A DNA stretch of 64,000 nt, from the NCBI GenBank assembly GCA_023053685.1, contig JALIGW010000002.1, positions 164,130,534 through 164,194,533 on the forward strand. The letters run 5' to 3'. Shown here piece by piece: positions 23,226 to 58,638 of this stretch (positions are counted from its first letter, which is position 1; each line of letters begins with the position of its first letter). Source of the DNA: Diadophis punctatus similis. Taxonomy: Eukaryota > Chordata > Lepidosauria > Squamata > Dipsadidae. The notes below the pieces were generated by a model. That model did not search any database, was not told the DNA's origin, and worked only from the letters and a program-made list of their open reading frames with translations. A program made the position numbers and the translations under genes.

Positions 23226-26200
23226 GCCGGACCATCTCGGTCATAACGGGAAGAGGCAGATATGACGGGAGCAGAGGGGCGGGCCGCTCTCGGGGAATAA
23301 GACCTCGCTGTTTACAAGCGATCCCTTGTTCCGGCCCCTCCGACCCGGTTCCATCTTGCTCAACCCGGATACCTGGCAACCAGGGTTCTCAGGGCCCTGG
23401 GCTCAGGATGCTGCTGCTTAATGCCAGGTCAATTGTCAACAAAGCCCCCTTGATACATGATTTAATCACAGAGGAGGGGGCAGACCTGGTGTGTGTTACC
23501 GAGACCTGGCTGGGGCAGGAGGGGGGAGTAGCTCTCTCCGAGATATGCCCAGCCGGTTTCTCGGTGCAGCACCATTCTCGACCCCAGGGAAGGGGGGGAG
23601 GAGTGGCAATAATAACGCGCGAAAATCTGCATCCTCGCAGGATCCCTGCCCCGGAGATTGTTGGGTGTGAGACGCTCCTTTTGAAGTTGGACTTAGGGGT
23701 ACAGGTGGGCCTTTTCTTGACGTACCTGCCTCCCAGCTGCGTAAGCAAGGCCCTGCCTGAGCTGCTCGAGGCAGTAGCCGGCTTGGCAGTTGAGTTCCCC
23801 AGGCTTATGGTGCTGGGGGACTTCAACTTGCCATCTGCTGGCGAAACCTCTGGGGCGGCTCAGGAGTTCATGGATTCCATGACAACCATGGACCTGACCC
23901 AAGTAATCCAGGGTCCGACTCATGAGGGTGGTCACACGCTCGACCTAGTGTTTCTTTCGGGGCAGTGGAGAGATGATCTGAAGATAAGGGATATAGTCAT
24001 CACCCCTCTGTCATGGTCAGATCATTTCCTACTGAGGTTGGATTTCGCAGCCCCATTCCTCCCCCGCAGGGAGGCGGGACCGACTAGGTGGTTCCGCCCC
24101 AGGCGCCTAATGGAACCGGAAGGATTCCAGAGGGAACTTGGGGAAATACCTGAAACCCTGGTACACAATTCGGCTGACTCCCTGGTGGCTGCTTGGAACA
24201 CCGCAGCATCAGGGGCCTTAGACTGAATTGCGCCTAAGCGACCTCTCTATGGCAGTGGATCCCGGAAAGCTCCCTGGTTTACCGAGGAGCTCCGGGAGAT
24301 GAAACGCCAGAAGAGACGTCTAGAACGCCGCTGGAGGGCCAGAAAAACCGAGTCTGATCGAACACTATTAAGAATTTACATCAGATCTTATTTAGTGGCG
24401 ATAAGGGCGGCAAAACGATCCTATTTTTCCGCTCTTATTGCGTCCGCAGATTCTCGCCCGGCCGCCTTGTTTAGGGTGACGCGCTCCCTCCTTGCAAAAG
24501 GGGGGAGCGAGGAACACTTACAAGGCAGAGCTGAGGAATTCGCTGAGTTTCTGTCGGATAAAGTCGCTCAGATTCGGTCAAACCTGGACTCTGGCTGGGC
24601 AGAGTCCATTGAGTTGACAGGGGCTAGTCCTAGTCCATCATTATGGGAAGAGTTTGGGCCTGTTTCTCCTGAGGATGTGGACAGGGCTGTGGGAGCGATG
24701 GGTACCTCCACCTGTTTATTGGACCCGTGCCCCTCCTGGCTGGTCTCGACCAGCAGGGAGGTGGCACGCGGCTGGATCCAGGCGGTGGTCACCGCTTCTT
24801 TGAGAGAGGGATCCGTACCGCAGTCATTAAAAGCTGCGGTGGTGCGACCCCTCCTGAAGAAGCCTTCCCTGCATCCAGCTGACTTGAAGAACTATCGTCC
24901 GGTCTCCAACTTACCTTTTTTAGGGAAAGTTGTGGAGAAGGTGGTGGTTACTCAGCTTCTGCAGCTCCTGGATGAAACAGATCATCTAGATCCTTACCAG
25001 TCGGGCTTCAGGCGCGGCTACAGTGCAGAAACTGCCTTGGTCGCTCTGATGGATGATCTCTGGCGGGCCCGGGATGGGGGGAACTCCTCCATCCTGGTGC
25101 TACTTGACCTCTCAGCAGCTTTCGATACCATCGACCATGGTATCCTTCTGCATCGTCTCAGCGAGTTGGGAGTGGGAGGCACCGTTTTGCGGTGGTTCTC
25201 CTCTTATCTCGCTGATAGGATGCAGTCGGTGCTGGCAGGGGGGCAGAGGTCGTCCCCTAGGCCCCTATCATGTGGGGTGCCTCAGGGGTCGGTTCTCTCG
25301 CCCATCCTGTTCAACATCTACATGAAACCGCTGGGTGAGATCATTCGCAGACATGGGGTGTGTTTCCATCAGTACGCTGATGACACCCAGCTGTACATCA
25401 CCACCCCGTCTGACTTCAGTGAGGCAGTTGATGTAATGTGCCGGTGCCTGGACGACGTTAGGATCTGGATGGGGAGGAACAGACTCAGACTTAATCCCGA
25501 CAAGACTGAGTGGCTGTGGATATTGCCTCCTAAGGATCTTGACAACTGCCCCTCCTTGTTCCTTGAGGGAGCGAAACTGACTCCCTTGGACCGGGTCCGC
25601 AACTTGGGGGTCCTCCTAGATCCACAGCTAAAATTGGACCATCATCTTTCTGCTGTGGCTAGGGGGGCCTTTGCACAGGTTCGCCTGGTGCACCAATTGC
25701 GACCATACTTGGAGAAGGAGGCTCTACTCACGGTCACTCATGCCCTTGTCACCTCTCGTTTGGACTACTGCAATGCGCTCTACATGGGGCTACCCTTGAA
25801 GAGTATCCGGAGACTTCAGCTGGTGCAAAATGCGGCTGCGCGTGCTGTGGTGGGTGTGCCAAGGTACACCCACGTGACATCGATACTCCGCCAGCTGCAT
25901 TGGTTGCCCATCGGTCTCCGGGTCCAATTCAAGGTGTTGATCACCATCTTTAAAGCCCTTCATGGCTTAGGACCAGGTTATCTACGGGACCGCATTCTGC
26001 CTCATACTTCCCTCCGACCGGTTAGGGCCCACAGAGTTGGCCTCCTCCAGGTCCCGTCGGCCAAGCAATGCCGGCTGGCGGGCCCAAGGGGGAGAGCCTT
26101 CTCTGTGGCTGGCCCCGCTCTCTGGAACCAACTTCCACCAGAGACCCGAACTATCCCCACTCTGCTGGCCTTCCGAAAAGCCGTTAAGACATGGCTCTTC

Positions 26201-26430
26201 CTGCAGGCGGGGGGTAGAGCTTAATTCACTCGAGCTCACCCCCCAAGTATGTATGATGTTGAATGGTTGTTGATTTCTTATATTGTGTTTTAATTTTTAT
26301 ATTGTTTTAATTACTATTTTAGATTTTGGTTGTTCTTGTATTTTTCACTGATGTACGCCGCCCTGAGTCCTTAGGGAGTTGGGCGGCATATAAGAATTCC
26401 AAAATAAATAAATAAATAAATAAATAAAAT
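23223..26430 (+). mobile_element. Near full-length L2-clade LINE
   Basis: A non-LTR retrotransposon of about 3.2 kb. The 5' leader begins just after a (CA)n tract, and the 3' end is the squamate L2 tail (ACGCCGCCCTGAGTC..., GGGCGGCATATAAG) followed by (AAAT)n. The reading frame from 23408 to 26224 encodes an apurinic endonuclease domain (NARSIVNKAPLI, TETWL, VLGDFNLP, WSDHFLL) and a reverse transcriptase (NYRPVSNLPF, LDLSAAFDTIDH, GVPQGSVLSP, YADD at 25373-25384). It is interrupted only by one in-frame TGA at 24224-24226. No separate ORF1 was seen. Confidence 0.93.
23408..26224 (+). pseudogene. L2 endonuclease/reverse transcriptase ORF with one nonsense codon
   Basis: The two open segments, 23408-24226 and 24299-26224, are in the same frame. 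The codons between them (IAPKRPLYG..., KAPWFTEELREM) continue the family sequence, so only the TGA at 24224 breaks a 938-codon frame. Endonuclease motifs lie in the first segment. Reverse-transcriptase palm motifs and a C-terminal HWLPI block (LHWLPIGLRVQFK) lie in the second. The single lesion suggests a young copy. It is not a host gene. Confidence 0.9.
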
Positions 26431-26433
26431 ATC

Positions 26434-26567
26434 CAGTGGTGGGATTCAAATTATTTAACAACCGGTTCTCTGCCCTAATGATTTCTTCCAACAACCAGTT
26501 CGCCAAACTGCTCAGAAAGTTAACCAGTTCTCCCGAAGTTGTGCAAACTGGCTGAATCCCGCCACTG
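26434..26567. mobile_element. hAT-like MITE, short CAGTGGTGGG member
   Basis: 134 bp, ends CAGTGGTGGGATTC and GAATCCCGCCACTG. The target duplication is not clear because the flanks are microsatellite. Confidence 0.75.
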
Positions 26568-26664
26568 TCTATATCTATATCTGTATCTGTATCTGTATCT
26601 GCATCTGCATCTGTATCTATATCCATATCCATATCTATATATCATCTGTCTGTCTATCTATCTT
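26568..26664. repeat. (ATCTGT)n / (ATATCT)n array
   Basis: Hexanucleotide variants of the ATCT repeat just after a short hAT-like MITE. Confidence 0.9.
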
Positions 26665-26667
26665 TGG

Positions 26668-27555
26668 TTTTTCTTGGTCCATTCAAAAAGGTTTAAGCAG
26701 AATCGTGTTTTTCGTTCTACAGCATTGAAACACTTCTTTTTATTTTCTTTTTTTTTGTATGATCTCTCTTTCATTCAGACCGTTTCATTATTTCTTCTGG
26801 AGCAATTCTACAAAGAAATATATCCAGTTGCCTCTTTACAGAGAAAAAAAATTAGACCTAGTGCTCAATAAATAGGAGAGTTGTCCCCTGCTTTCCAATT
26901 TCTGCTTTCACCACCCATTCCAGGAGGGCAGCCCTTCCATTTTCATCATGTCCCTAACTCGCCTTTGCATTGCTCCAGGTCTCTGGTTTTGCTAACGGCT
27001 CGACTCTTGCCACTTTCCAGGAGTTGCACAAGCCCTGTATTGAATTGCTGGGCCATTCAGGGTCTTAAGACACAAACCCAAGCCTCCTGTCAACAGATGT
27101 TCTTCTTTTCCCTGCTTTCCAAGGCCAAGATCTAACTTTGTCTTTCGCTTCTGAGCAATTTTGGAAATCCTGCCACTATGGTTAGATAATATCCAGCCTT
27201 TCCTCCACCATAAGGGAAATCAGCCTTCACAATAATTTACTTAATGCTCCCCCCCACTCCATTCCACTCCACTCCACTCTATCAAGCAGGCCAGTCCTGC
27301 GGCTAGCCTGTTGTTCCGATCCCAGGGAAACCAGCTTGCTGGATAGCAGACAGCCCAGACGGTTGTCCCTTCTGTCAACATCCTTGCTGGCATCCTGGGA
27401 AAATGCCTTGGTGCCAGGCAGGCCCACCTCCCTGGCGATGAAGAGATTAAGGGTTGTTGCTTTCCTTCTTAAAGCGCCCGGCCCCATCTCCTTCGCTTCA
27501 TTCTGCGGCAGAGGGAAGCATCTGCAGAGCCTTGGCTTACCCACCCTCAGCGGAG
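26668..27555. other. IL17B 5' flank / probable 5' UTR and promoter
   Basis: No repeat recognised. GC content rises towards 27300-27555, consistent with a promoter-proximal region. No TATA box assigned. Confidence 0.45.
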
Positions 27556-36877
<9,322 letters not shown>

Positions 36878-37009
36878 GGACCCAGGAGGAAGGGACTTCC
36901 TGCTCTTATGGATGAAGTACTATTTTTGCTCTTCTAAACCGCTCTGTTCTTTTGCCAAATGAGGAAACATCAATGTACTTTTAGATATTGAAGTCACTTG
37001 CTCTTGACT

Positions 37010-37246
37010 GAGCCGCGGTGGCGCAGTGGTTAGAGTGCAGTACTGCAGGCTACTTCTGCTACCTGCCGGCTGCCTGCAATTTGGCAGTTCAAATCTCACT
37101 AGGCTCAAGGTTGACTCAGCCTTCCATCCTTCCGAGGTGGGTAAAATGAGGACCCAGATAGTTGGGGGCAATAGGCTGACTCTCTAAACTGCTTAGAGAG
37201 GGCTGTAAAGCACTGTAGAGCGGTATATAAGTTGAAGTGCTATTAC
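37010..37246 (+). mobile_element. Sauria-type tRNA SINE in the IL17B 3' flank
   Basis: Full-length copy starting GAGCCGCGGTGGCGCAGTGG, 132 nt after the IL17B stop codon. It could lie within the 3' UTR. Confidence 0.9.
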
Positions 37247-37589
37247 TCAGCTCACATCTCTGCCTTACCTTCAAGAAGGCTGGAATATATATCTAGCAGG
37301 CAAATTACCCATTAATGCTTTAGGTTCACTTTAAACAGTTCAAGCTACTTCATCACTTAAACAGCACTTGCTATGATGCTATAGCCACAGTTCCCACTTC
37401 CATTTTTTTTTTCTTATCTGTCATCCTTGTTTGCTTAGGAATTTAGAGAAAAAACAGAGGAGAGATTATTGGTTAAAATGTGTATCTATTTTCAGGCCTT
37501 CAGATTTATGACAATTTAGCTTATAAAGTTGAGTTTGGACGGAACCTTTAGAGATGAATCAATATATAAACCAGTATGTCATTGTCATT

Positions 37590-37742
37590 GTACGTGTGTT
37601 CAAGTTAGTCTTTAACTCCTGGCAACTACCTGGACAATTTAATGCAGTTTTTCTTGGCAAGATTTTCATAAGTGGGTTTTCCATTATATTATTCCTAGGG
37701 CTGAGAAAGTGACTGGCCCAAAGTCATCCAGTTGGCTTTATA
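37590..37742 (-). mobile_element. tRNA-derived SINE fragment (MIR-like core)
   Basis: It shares GCCAAGAAAA, GGGCTGAGAAAGTGACTGGC and neighbouring segments with the element at 29645-29880, in the same orientation. The head is missing. Confidence 0.55.
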
Positions 37743-40024
37743 CATTCAAAAAATGCCTTTCGGAGCATCCTTTTTAGACAGTACTGGGACACTGAGTATA
37801 GAACACTTTGGCATAATTAACTAGCTGGGTTCACATTTTGTAGAGTTCACATGTTTGATTACCAAAGCATATTTGATTGGGTCCACACAAAACATAAGCC
37901 CAACCCCACTATGGTTAGCACAATGAGAACCTACTCAACAGTTTAAAGGTTAGAGTGCTCCATTGCCTCTCAAGTCATAGCAGAGAACGAGTCTAAGTGT
38001 TGAGCAATGGAGGAAAGTTGAGCAATGGAGAGGCTCTTTAAAGGAAGATTGTTTGGCAGGCTACTATTCACCTTATGCTATGCTATCAAGAAAGCAGTAT
38101 CTAAGTATCAGCAGCCTGTGCTCAAAAGTTTTGATAATATGGCTTGTGTGTCAGCAGGAAGCTAGAGGAACATTAAGGGTGTTATCCATACCAAGAGTTA
38201 GACTGAGAAGGCAGCAAGCGAGCCCAAGAAAACTTTCCTGCCTATTATTATGCACACACATCGTGATGGACCCAAGTATCTGTAATAACCTCTTTTAATA
38301 CCCTATCCTTCACAATGGAGGGGAATCACAGCTCAGGGACTGAACACATAGCCTTTTTGCAGAAGGGCCCAGATTCGATCCCTGCACTGGGGGTTCGCCA
38401 ATAGCAGGATTGGGAAACATTCTGATGTGGGATAAGCAGCTGAAGAACTGTTATAACACAAAGGAAGCTTGCCATCATTCAAGCCATTATTCAACATGGT
38501 TTGATTGACAAGAAGAGGAACATGAGTTCAATCCTTAGGTTCTGTACGTAAGTCTAAGAAAGATTCCCATTTGAATCCTAGCTGAGTTGTTTCCAAGAAA
38601 TAATTTTTCATGGATGGAATGCAGTGCCATTATGGTGATGAAGCAACAGAGCAAAATAAAGGGCAGTTACCCAATCAGATGCCAAGAAGTACTGATATAA
38701 CTGTACTTTTGTACCTGCCAAACCCCTGCTGCACCTTTCTTTTTAATTATTTTTGTTAAGTGAAAATGTGGGCATACGTCCAGGTTCATCTGCCTCCATC
38801 TTATGTGGGGCCCAGAGGCATTAATCACAAAAATGTCCTGAGGTCTTTCTAAACATTACATATGATAGCTGCAGTCTAGTGCTTTGTTTAGAAGTCCATC
38901 CATCTACTCAGATACAGGATCTAGTAAAGTGAGATCAACTGAATGAGTTTCTCAGTTCACCCTGACCAAGGAATATTTTGAGTCCAGCCACATCGACTGT
39001 GAGAATACTCACAAAATGCCAACATTCCAGATCTGCCAGCCAGTTGCAAACAGTTAGCTATCCTTGATCTAAGATTTTGTCTATGTGCCAGAAAGTCACA
39101 ACTTCAAAAGAAACAAGCTGATAACTTTATTTTCATTTTCTCCCTTCTTCCCAGCCAGCTAAAGGCTATGACTCAAGGCACAGTGAAATATCTCATTAGA
39201 GGCTAGCTGGGCCCATACCTATTTAGCTGCTTGATCATAAAGTGTGTTGCTCACCCGATTCTGCAAATATGTCATTGATTTGACAAAGTTCATTAAAGAA
39301 AACCTTATCAATATCCATGCTAACCAAATGGCTAGGCCTAGGTATTGTGGAATCTACTCAGGAAAATTCCAGAATGTTAGTTCAATTTAGGAATCAAGGA
39401 AATCTTTTTTTTTTTAACCAAAGGCTGGAGGACAGCATGCTTAATCTATTTCCAGGAAAAAGGCCCATGGGATGGCTGGCAGATCAGCCATTAATTGTGC
39501 ATGTACGTTTATCAGGATAATGGATAAAAAGTTACATGATTCATTAAGCAGTTTAGCTTTTCTCACAGTAAACGTTCCAACACAAAGTCCTTTGCTTCAC
39601 CACCATGGGGCTTTGTAATAAACATAACAAAATACAGTGCTTGGGTTGCCAGGAAAACCGAGAACTCATAAAAGGTCTTACGATCCTAAAGGTGCCATTT
39701 CCTTTAGTTTAGGGGATGAAGTAGACAAGAAGATCCAGTCCAGTATAAATTATTTGGGAAGGCTACAGAGGAAGACACAAGAAGGAAGTTTGAATCCAAA
39801 GTTGTAGCCTGTTGGGTGATATACACAATTGGGCTGTATGAATACGATTCAGCAGGTAAAGTAAAAGTCGTGGAATTTGACACTATTCGGTTCAATCCTC
39901 TTCCATGACTACCGAAGAATCCTGAAGAACTAGGTAGAGGCATTAATTCGCAGACTCTCTGAAATAGTGATGCTATGCTAAAGAGATTGCCATGACACAG
40001 ATAACAACAGATGAACATATAAAT
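37743..40024. other. Interval between IL17B and PCYOX1L 3' ends
   Basis: Repeat-poor, AT-rich, no exon recognised. It separates two convergent genes. Within IL17B intron 2, 29881-30689 and 34000-34643 are equally unremarkable. Confidence 0.5.
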
Positions 40025-40456
40025 CAGGGGTGGGTTCCTACCGGTGCGGTCCAGTGCGCAGCTCCGGTAGGGACCCGCCAATTACACAATTTGCGTGCGA
40101 TGGCTCCAGTGCTGTCTTCGCCGGTCCGTCGCACACCGCCATCTTTTTTCGGCAATTTTCCTGCTTTTTTTGCTTTTTGCGCATGTGCGGAAGCAAAATC
40201 TCGCCAAAATCTCATGAGGCGATGCGCGCGAGAGATTGATTTTGGTGTGATTTCGCTTCCGCGCATGCACGGAAGCAAAAAATTGCCAAAATCGTGCACG
40301 CATGCGTGTGCCCCCTCACAAGATTTCGGCGAGATTTCGCTTCTGCACATGCGCAGGAAGCAAAATCGCACAAGGGGGCGTGCACATGTAGTGCGCGCGC
40401 AACATGGCTATCCGCGAGCAGCGCACCAGTAGCGAGGTAAGAGCAACCCGCCCCTG
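40025..40456. mobile_element. hAT-like MITE, CAGGGGTGGG family
   Basis: Ends CAGGGGTGGGTTCC and AACCCGCCCCTG. Flanks ATATAAAT/GTATAAAT match at 7 of 8 positions. Close in sequence to 18714-19149. It lies just past the PCYOX1L poly(A) signal candidate. Confidence 0.87.
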
Positions 40457-40514
40457 GTATAAATACACAGATTTGCCAGTGCTTTGCTTTACTTCTGTTA
40501 AATTTGCAGTACAA

Positions 40515-40520
40515 TTTATT
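40515..40520 (-). terminator. PCYOX1L: Candidate poly(A) signal of PCYOX1L
   Basis: AATAAA on the minus strand, about 180 nt past the stop codon and upstream of the hAT-like element at 40025-40456. It is the first canonical signal after the stop. Its use is inferred. Confidence 0.45.
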
Positions 40521-40698
40521 CCTCAGCTTAGAGGATTTGAGGATGTGTGGGACTGCAAATCTCAGCATTTCTTACTACACTGATTGGGAATTCCAAATGC
40601 TGCAATCCAATATAACTGGAACACAGCAAGTCAAGGAATGGCACTTCGTAGCCTCACTCTGCATGCAATAAAGTCTTGTCTCGCAGTGTTCCCTATGT

Positions 40699-54428
<13,730 letters not shown>

Positions 54429-54670
54429 GGTGGCAGCGGGGAGACAGGAGGGGCGGCGGCTGCAAAATCGAGAAAGCGCCGCGGAACGGCGGAAACCAGC
54501 CCGCCCCCCGGATGTTTCTGCCGCAGCGGCCGGCGAGTTCGCAGCTTTCGGGGCCCGCGCGCTTCCCGAATTTTTTTTTTGGGGGGGGAGAGACCCAGCG
54601 GATCGTGGGGTTCCACCTCCGGCGGCCTTTTTGACCTTCGCGGGGCGGATCGAAGGCAGCAACGGCGAAC

Positions 54671-54942
54671 GAGGCAACCTCTATTAATAAAAAGGGGGAA
54701 GTCCTTTGGTAGCGGAGGAGGTCGCGTCTTCTGGCTCGCTCCAGTGCGAGCGCCCCTTGCAGGAAGGCCTGAAACGCCACTTAGTGAGATGCGCTTTCAA
54801 CCCACAGCCCCGAAATTCAAGTTTTCTGGCAGAGACGCCTGCGGAAGCCGCCTCGATCGCCGGTTACCAAAAGCCCTGGTTCTCGGCGCCATAAGCTTCG
54901 CTACCAAAGGACTTCCCCCCTTTTATTAATAGAGGTTGCCTC
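54671..54942. repeat. Inverted repeat with 44-bp arms in the PCYOX1L island
   Basis: Arms 54671-54714 and 54899-54942 are complementary at 43 of 44 positions and contain CTCTATTAATAAAA and GAAGTCCTTTGGTAGCG. The 184 bp spacer is unrelated. Confidence 0.9.
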
Positions 54943-55529
54943 TGGTACTGAGCACTTTAGAGTGAAAGCTCCACGCGCCCCTACAAAGGTGGTGTTTTCC
55001 CGTGTCATATAATATATGTGGGTATATGCATAGTTTTGTATTTATTTATTATGTATTTATTTATTCTTTACATAAACATGACAAAATAAATAAACGCACA
55101 TTAAGAGGTGGACTCTTTTGAGAGCTGTATGCAACGAAATTTCATTTTAATATATGCCGATTAGTGATAATAAAGTTATTCTAAGTCTAAAGGTAACCCT
55201 GGGGAGTGGGGGACTTTTGGGGTTGCACCGCAGAAGCGCAACTCTCCAGGAAGCGACTTGAGTCTGAAAGGGAAGAGAGAGAGACGCTCCTCTTTTGGCT
55301 CCCTGAGATTTTCCTGCAGTGGTGCACGAGGTCAGGTAGTACTTGAAGCACCTGGCTTGTTTGTTTGGTTTTTTTACTTAAATCCAGAATTTATCCAATG
55401 TAGAGCGCATCTGCCAGACACACTGAACCACGAAGTAGCCGCCGCATTCCCTTGCTGTGGGAATCATAAAATTGGAGATTTATAGTTCAATGCCTATACT
55501 TCAATTGATCCCCCCAGACGATAATTCAC

Positions 55530-55720
55530 AACAGAACAGAATAACAGAGTTGGAAGGGACCGTGGAGGTCTTCTAGTCCAACCCCACCCTAAAGCAGGAA
55601 ACCCTGTACCATTTATTTATTTATTTATTATTAGGTGCATTTGTATGCCGCCCACTCCACAGAGACTCTGGGCGGCTTTCCATTTCAGACAAGAGGCTGT
55701 CCAGTCTCCTCTTCTTTGAG
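55530..55720 (-). mobile_element. CR1 fragment interrupted by an L2 3' end
   Basis: The CR1 signature (AACAGAGTTGGAAGGGACCG, GTCTTCTAGTCCAACCCC) is split at about 55611 by (ATTT)n and TGTATGCCGCCCACTCCACA (55611-55680). The latter is an L2 3' end on the minus strand. CR1 sequence resumes with CCATTTCAGACAAGAGG. Confidence 0.75.
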
Positions 55721-56195
55721 AAAACATTATTTGCACAGGTTAGCCTGCCAGATCCACAGGTAACACTAAACTGACTTCAACTGAAATCGCTAAGTTACAT
55801 TCCTGGATAATTGAGAGCTTTATTTGTCTGGAATTGATTCTGCCTGCCCAATAGGTTCACTCCAGGTCCCTTCCATTGAACACTGCCATCTTGTGGGACT
55901 AAGAAAGTGCATGTTCTCTGTTGCAGCCCTCAACATCCAACACACAAAAATGGAGCCTGCTCTCCTGAGGTTTTGGAAAGCTTTGAAACCCTGGCTTTGA
56001 TTCCTGGCTTGGAGTTGATATTTGCTATTTGTTTAATGGCCTCTGCTTTGTTTTCTGGATTTTATTATCAGCATTGATTTGCCTATTGATTTAATATCTT
56101 TAACTGTTTTAAACATTTTTTTTACTTTCATGCATTTCTTAAGAGTCCAGTAAAGTTAGGCAGCCAATTTAAATCAATGACATAAATAAAAATGG

Positions 56196-56577
56196 CTCTT
56201 ATTTAACAATTACTCATTCAGCAAGCATTCCGACTTACAATGCTGATAATTAGTTATCAGTAGTTATGATTAGCTCTCATACTTATGTCCGATGCATCAT
56301 CATTGTGGTCACATGATTGCCATTTGCTACCATCTTTGCTGGCTTCCTAGAAGCCTAGTCAATGGGGAAGCCACAAAAGGTGGCAAATGGCAACCACATG
56401 TTGTCTTCACATAACAATCCACAATGATTTGCTTAATGGCAAATGGAAGTACCAGAATTTCTGTTACTAAGGCAGAGCAGTTACATGACATCTAACAACT
56501 ACGTGACATTTATGACCGCATAATTTAGCAGCAGAAATTCTGGTCCCAATTGCTGTCATTAAGTGAGGACTACCTGT
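56196..56577. mobile_element. Long-palindrome MITE, older copy
   Basis: The right end AAGTGAGGACTACCTGT is clear. The interior (GGTCACATGATTGCCATTTG, GGCTTCCTAGAAGCC) is more diverged. Confidence 0.65.
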
Positions 56578-56631
56578 AATCAGTTGAGTTAGAGCTGATT
56601 AGTACTTACACATGAGATGTTCATGTTAACA

Positions 56632-56775
56632 GATTAACAGAGTTGGAAGGGACCTTGCAGGTCATCTAGTCCAACCCCCTGCCCAAGCAGGAGACCCTTA
56701 CATCTGCCTCTACCTAGGATCAAACTCACAACCTCCTGATTGTGAGGCAAGAGCTCTACCTCTAGGCCACAGCAA
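56632..56775 (-). mobile_element. tRNA-headed SINE with CR1-type 3' tail
   Basis: The minus strand starts TGGCCTAGAGGTAGAGCTCT (a perfect A-box TGGCCTAGAGG) and continues with a B-box-like GAGTTTGATCC. It ends in the CR1 3' signature GTTGGACTAGATGACC and CCTTCCAACTCTGTTA. Confidence 0.65.
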
Positions 56776-58401
56776 CTGGGTAATCTGGAAGTTCATGAAG
56801 TTGCATGAAATCCCCAAAGACAGATGAAGCAATTCACCTCTATGTTGCTGCAAAAAACCCATCAGCATAGATATAGCCATGTAGTCACCAGAATTGAGCT
56901 TGACTCAAGAGACATTACACCACTTTAAGTCTCCTATGCAAAGCCATCTAGCTAGGTATACTAGGGTGAATGGGCTAGATATGCACAACACACTGAACCA
57001 CAGTATGCTGAACTAGAAATTAACCAAGCTTGTTCTAGCCACATACAACACAACCTGTACAGTTTATAGTCAGATGTCCATGTAGATCCAACTCCTAGAT
57101 AAGTCTACTGGATGGACAAAGCCAGTAAGGAAGGGGAAAAAATTAAGCCTCCAGATCTCCCTCTGGCATCACTAGGGCTTTTGCTTTTGCCCTGTTTTTT
57201 TTTTTAAATATCAGGAACCTTAACTGTATAATTTACAAATCACAAAAACTGATTTATTTGTGAGCTGTTTTGTAGGATTTGTACCTTGAAAAGTGGGATA
57301 TAAGTAATCTCTGTAGACACGTACCTACGTGTATATATAGCCATGACTGTATTTCCTTTTAAGTAAGCAACATTACACAAGTGCAAAAAAGGAGGAAGAA
57401 TACATTGCATAAGAAAAGGAAACAACTACATCTTATTTATAGCAGCAACGTTCACTATTATGTCATTCTCTTGTCCATCCAACTTCTCCTCCTCCGTATA
57501 TACAACTCTTACTTCCATAGAATTAAGTGGGCTGAAGTATGCTTTTATGCATTTTTATGCATATAGTCATTTTTACTTCTTTGGAAAACATTCATTCTTC
57601 ATATCAAACCATATGCCATGCAGTATCTTTCTGCCAGCATTTAAAAATTTATAGATTCATTGTCCCATCTTTGGAAACATTCAAACAAGATACACAAATG
57701 TATCTCTTTGCTCTACTTTTTCACTGATATGGTCTTCCCTAAACCAATTTTCAGTTAGATGTTCTTAATTGCATCCAAATTTGGGCAAATCATTTGGGCT
57801 GTCAGCAAAGAGCCGTGAGTTATCTGCATACCAAAGTACACACATATTCACTTCTGCAACCCACACACTTCAGATATCTCCACAAGCATTCCTGAATAAA
57901 TGAAAGAACATCACACAATGGTGCCTTACTCTGTGTTGAGCTATTTGCTAAATGTTCTCATGTGTGCTTTATTTTCATGCACACTTTCCTTTCATCATAT
58001 CCCTTTCTTATCACGATCGGCAACCAACCTTTCCCTCCATATTTGCACAAAGCATTCCACAATTCAAGCCCATTAATTTTATCATACTCTTTTTTTCTCA
58101 ATCAGTAATTATACAATTGTTTTCTTTCTCATACTCTTACATGCAATTATGTTGAAAAACAAAAATCTGCCTGGTACCTCCCTGTATAAAGCTGCCCTGT
58201 TTCTAGTTAAAACTTCTTTAGCTAAGGATCAAAGGAAACCCACTTTGTGCATCACATCTGAGCCAAATGTTCCTAACAACAGAAAAGCAGTTAACGGTTT
58301 CTGAAAATGATTAGAAAAGTATATGAACCCAGTAGCCTTTTAAAGGTGTCAGCCATGATTGGAACAACATGGCTATTTCCTTCTCTCTCAAAACTCTAAA
58401 C

Positions 58402-58638
58402 CCGCGGTTCTCAACCTGGGGGTCGCGACCCCTTTGGGGGGTCGAACAACCCTTTCACAGGGGTCGGGAGACTTCGCCTGGACGCTGCTATGTGGGTTTT
58501 TACCCTCTGCGCATGCGCAGAACGCTTTTCGCATGCGCAGAGGGTAAAAGAACCCAAATGGTGGCGGCGTGGTGGGGGTTGTGGCGGCGGGCGTGGCGGC
58601 ATGGCAGGTCGCGGCATTAGGAAGGTTGAGAACCACTG
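58402..58638. mobile_element. hAT-like MITE (CAGTGGTTCTCAACC type)
   Basis: 237 bp in the opposite orientation to 5722, ends CCGCGGTTCTCAACC and GGTTGAGAACCACTG. Exact 8-bp duplication CTCTAAAC (58394-58401, 58639-58646). A central GCGCATGCGCAGA inverted repeat is present. Confidence 0.88.

Noticed and set aside
56720..56772. tRNA gene on the minus strand
   Set aside because: It has A- and B-box-like motifs but no complete cloverleaf, and is fused to a CR1 tail. It is a SINE head.
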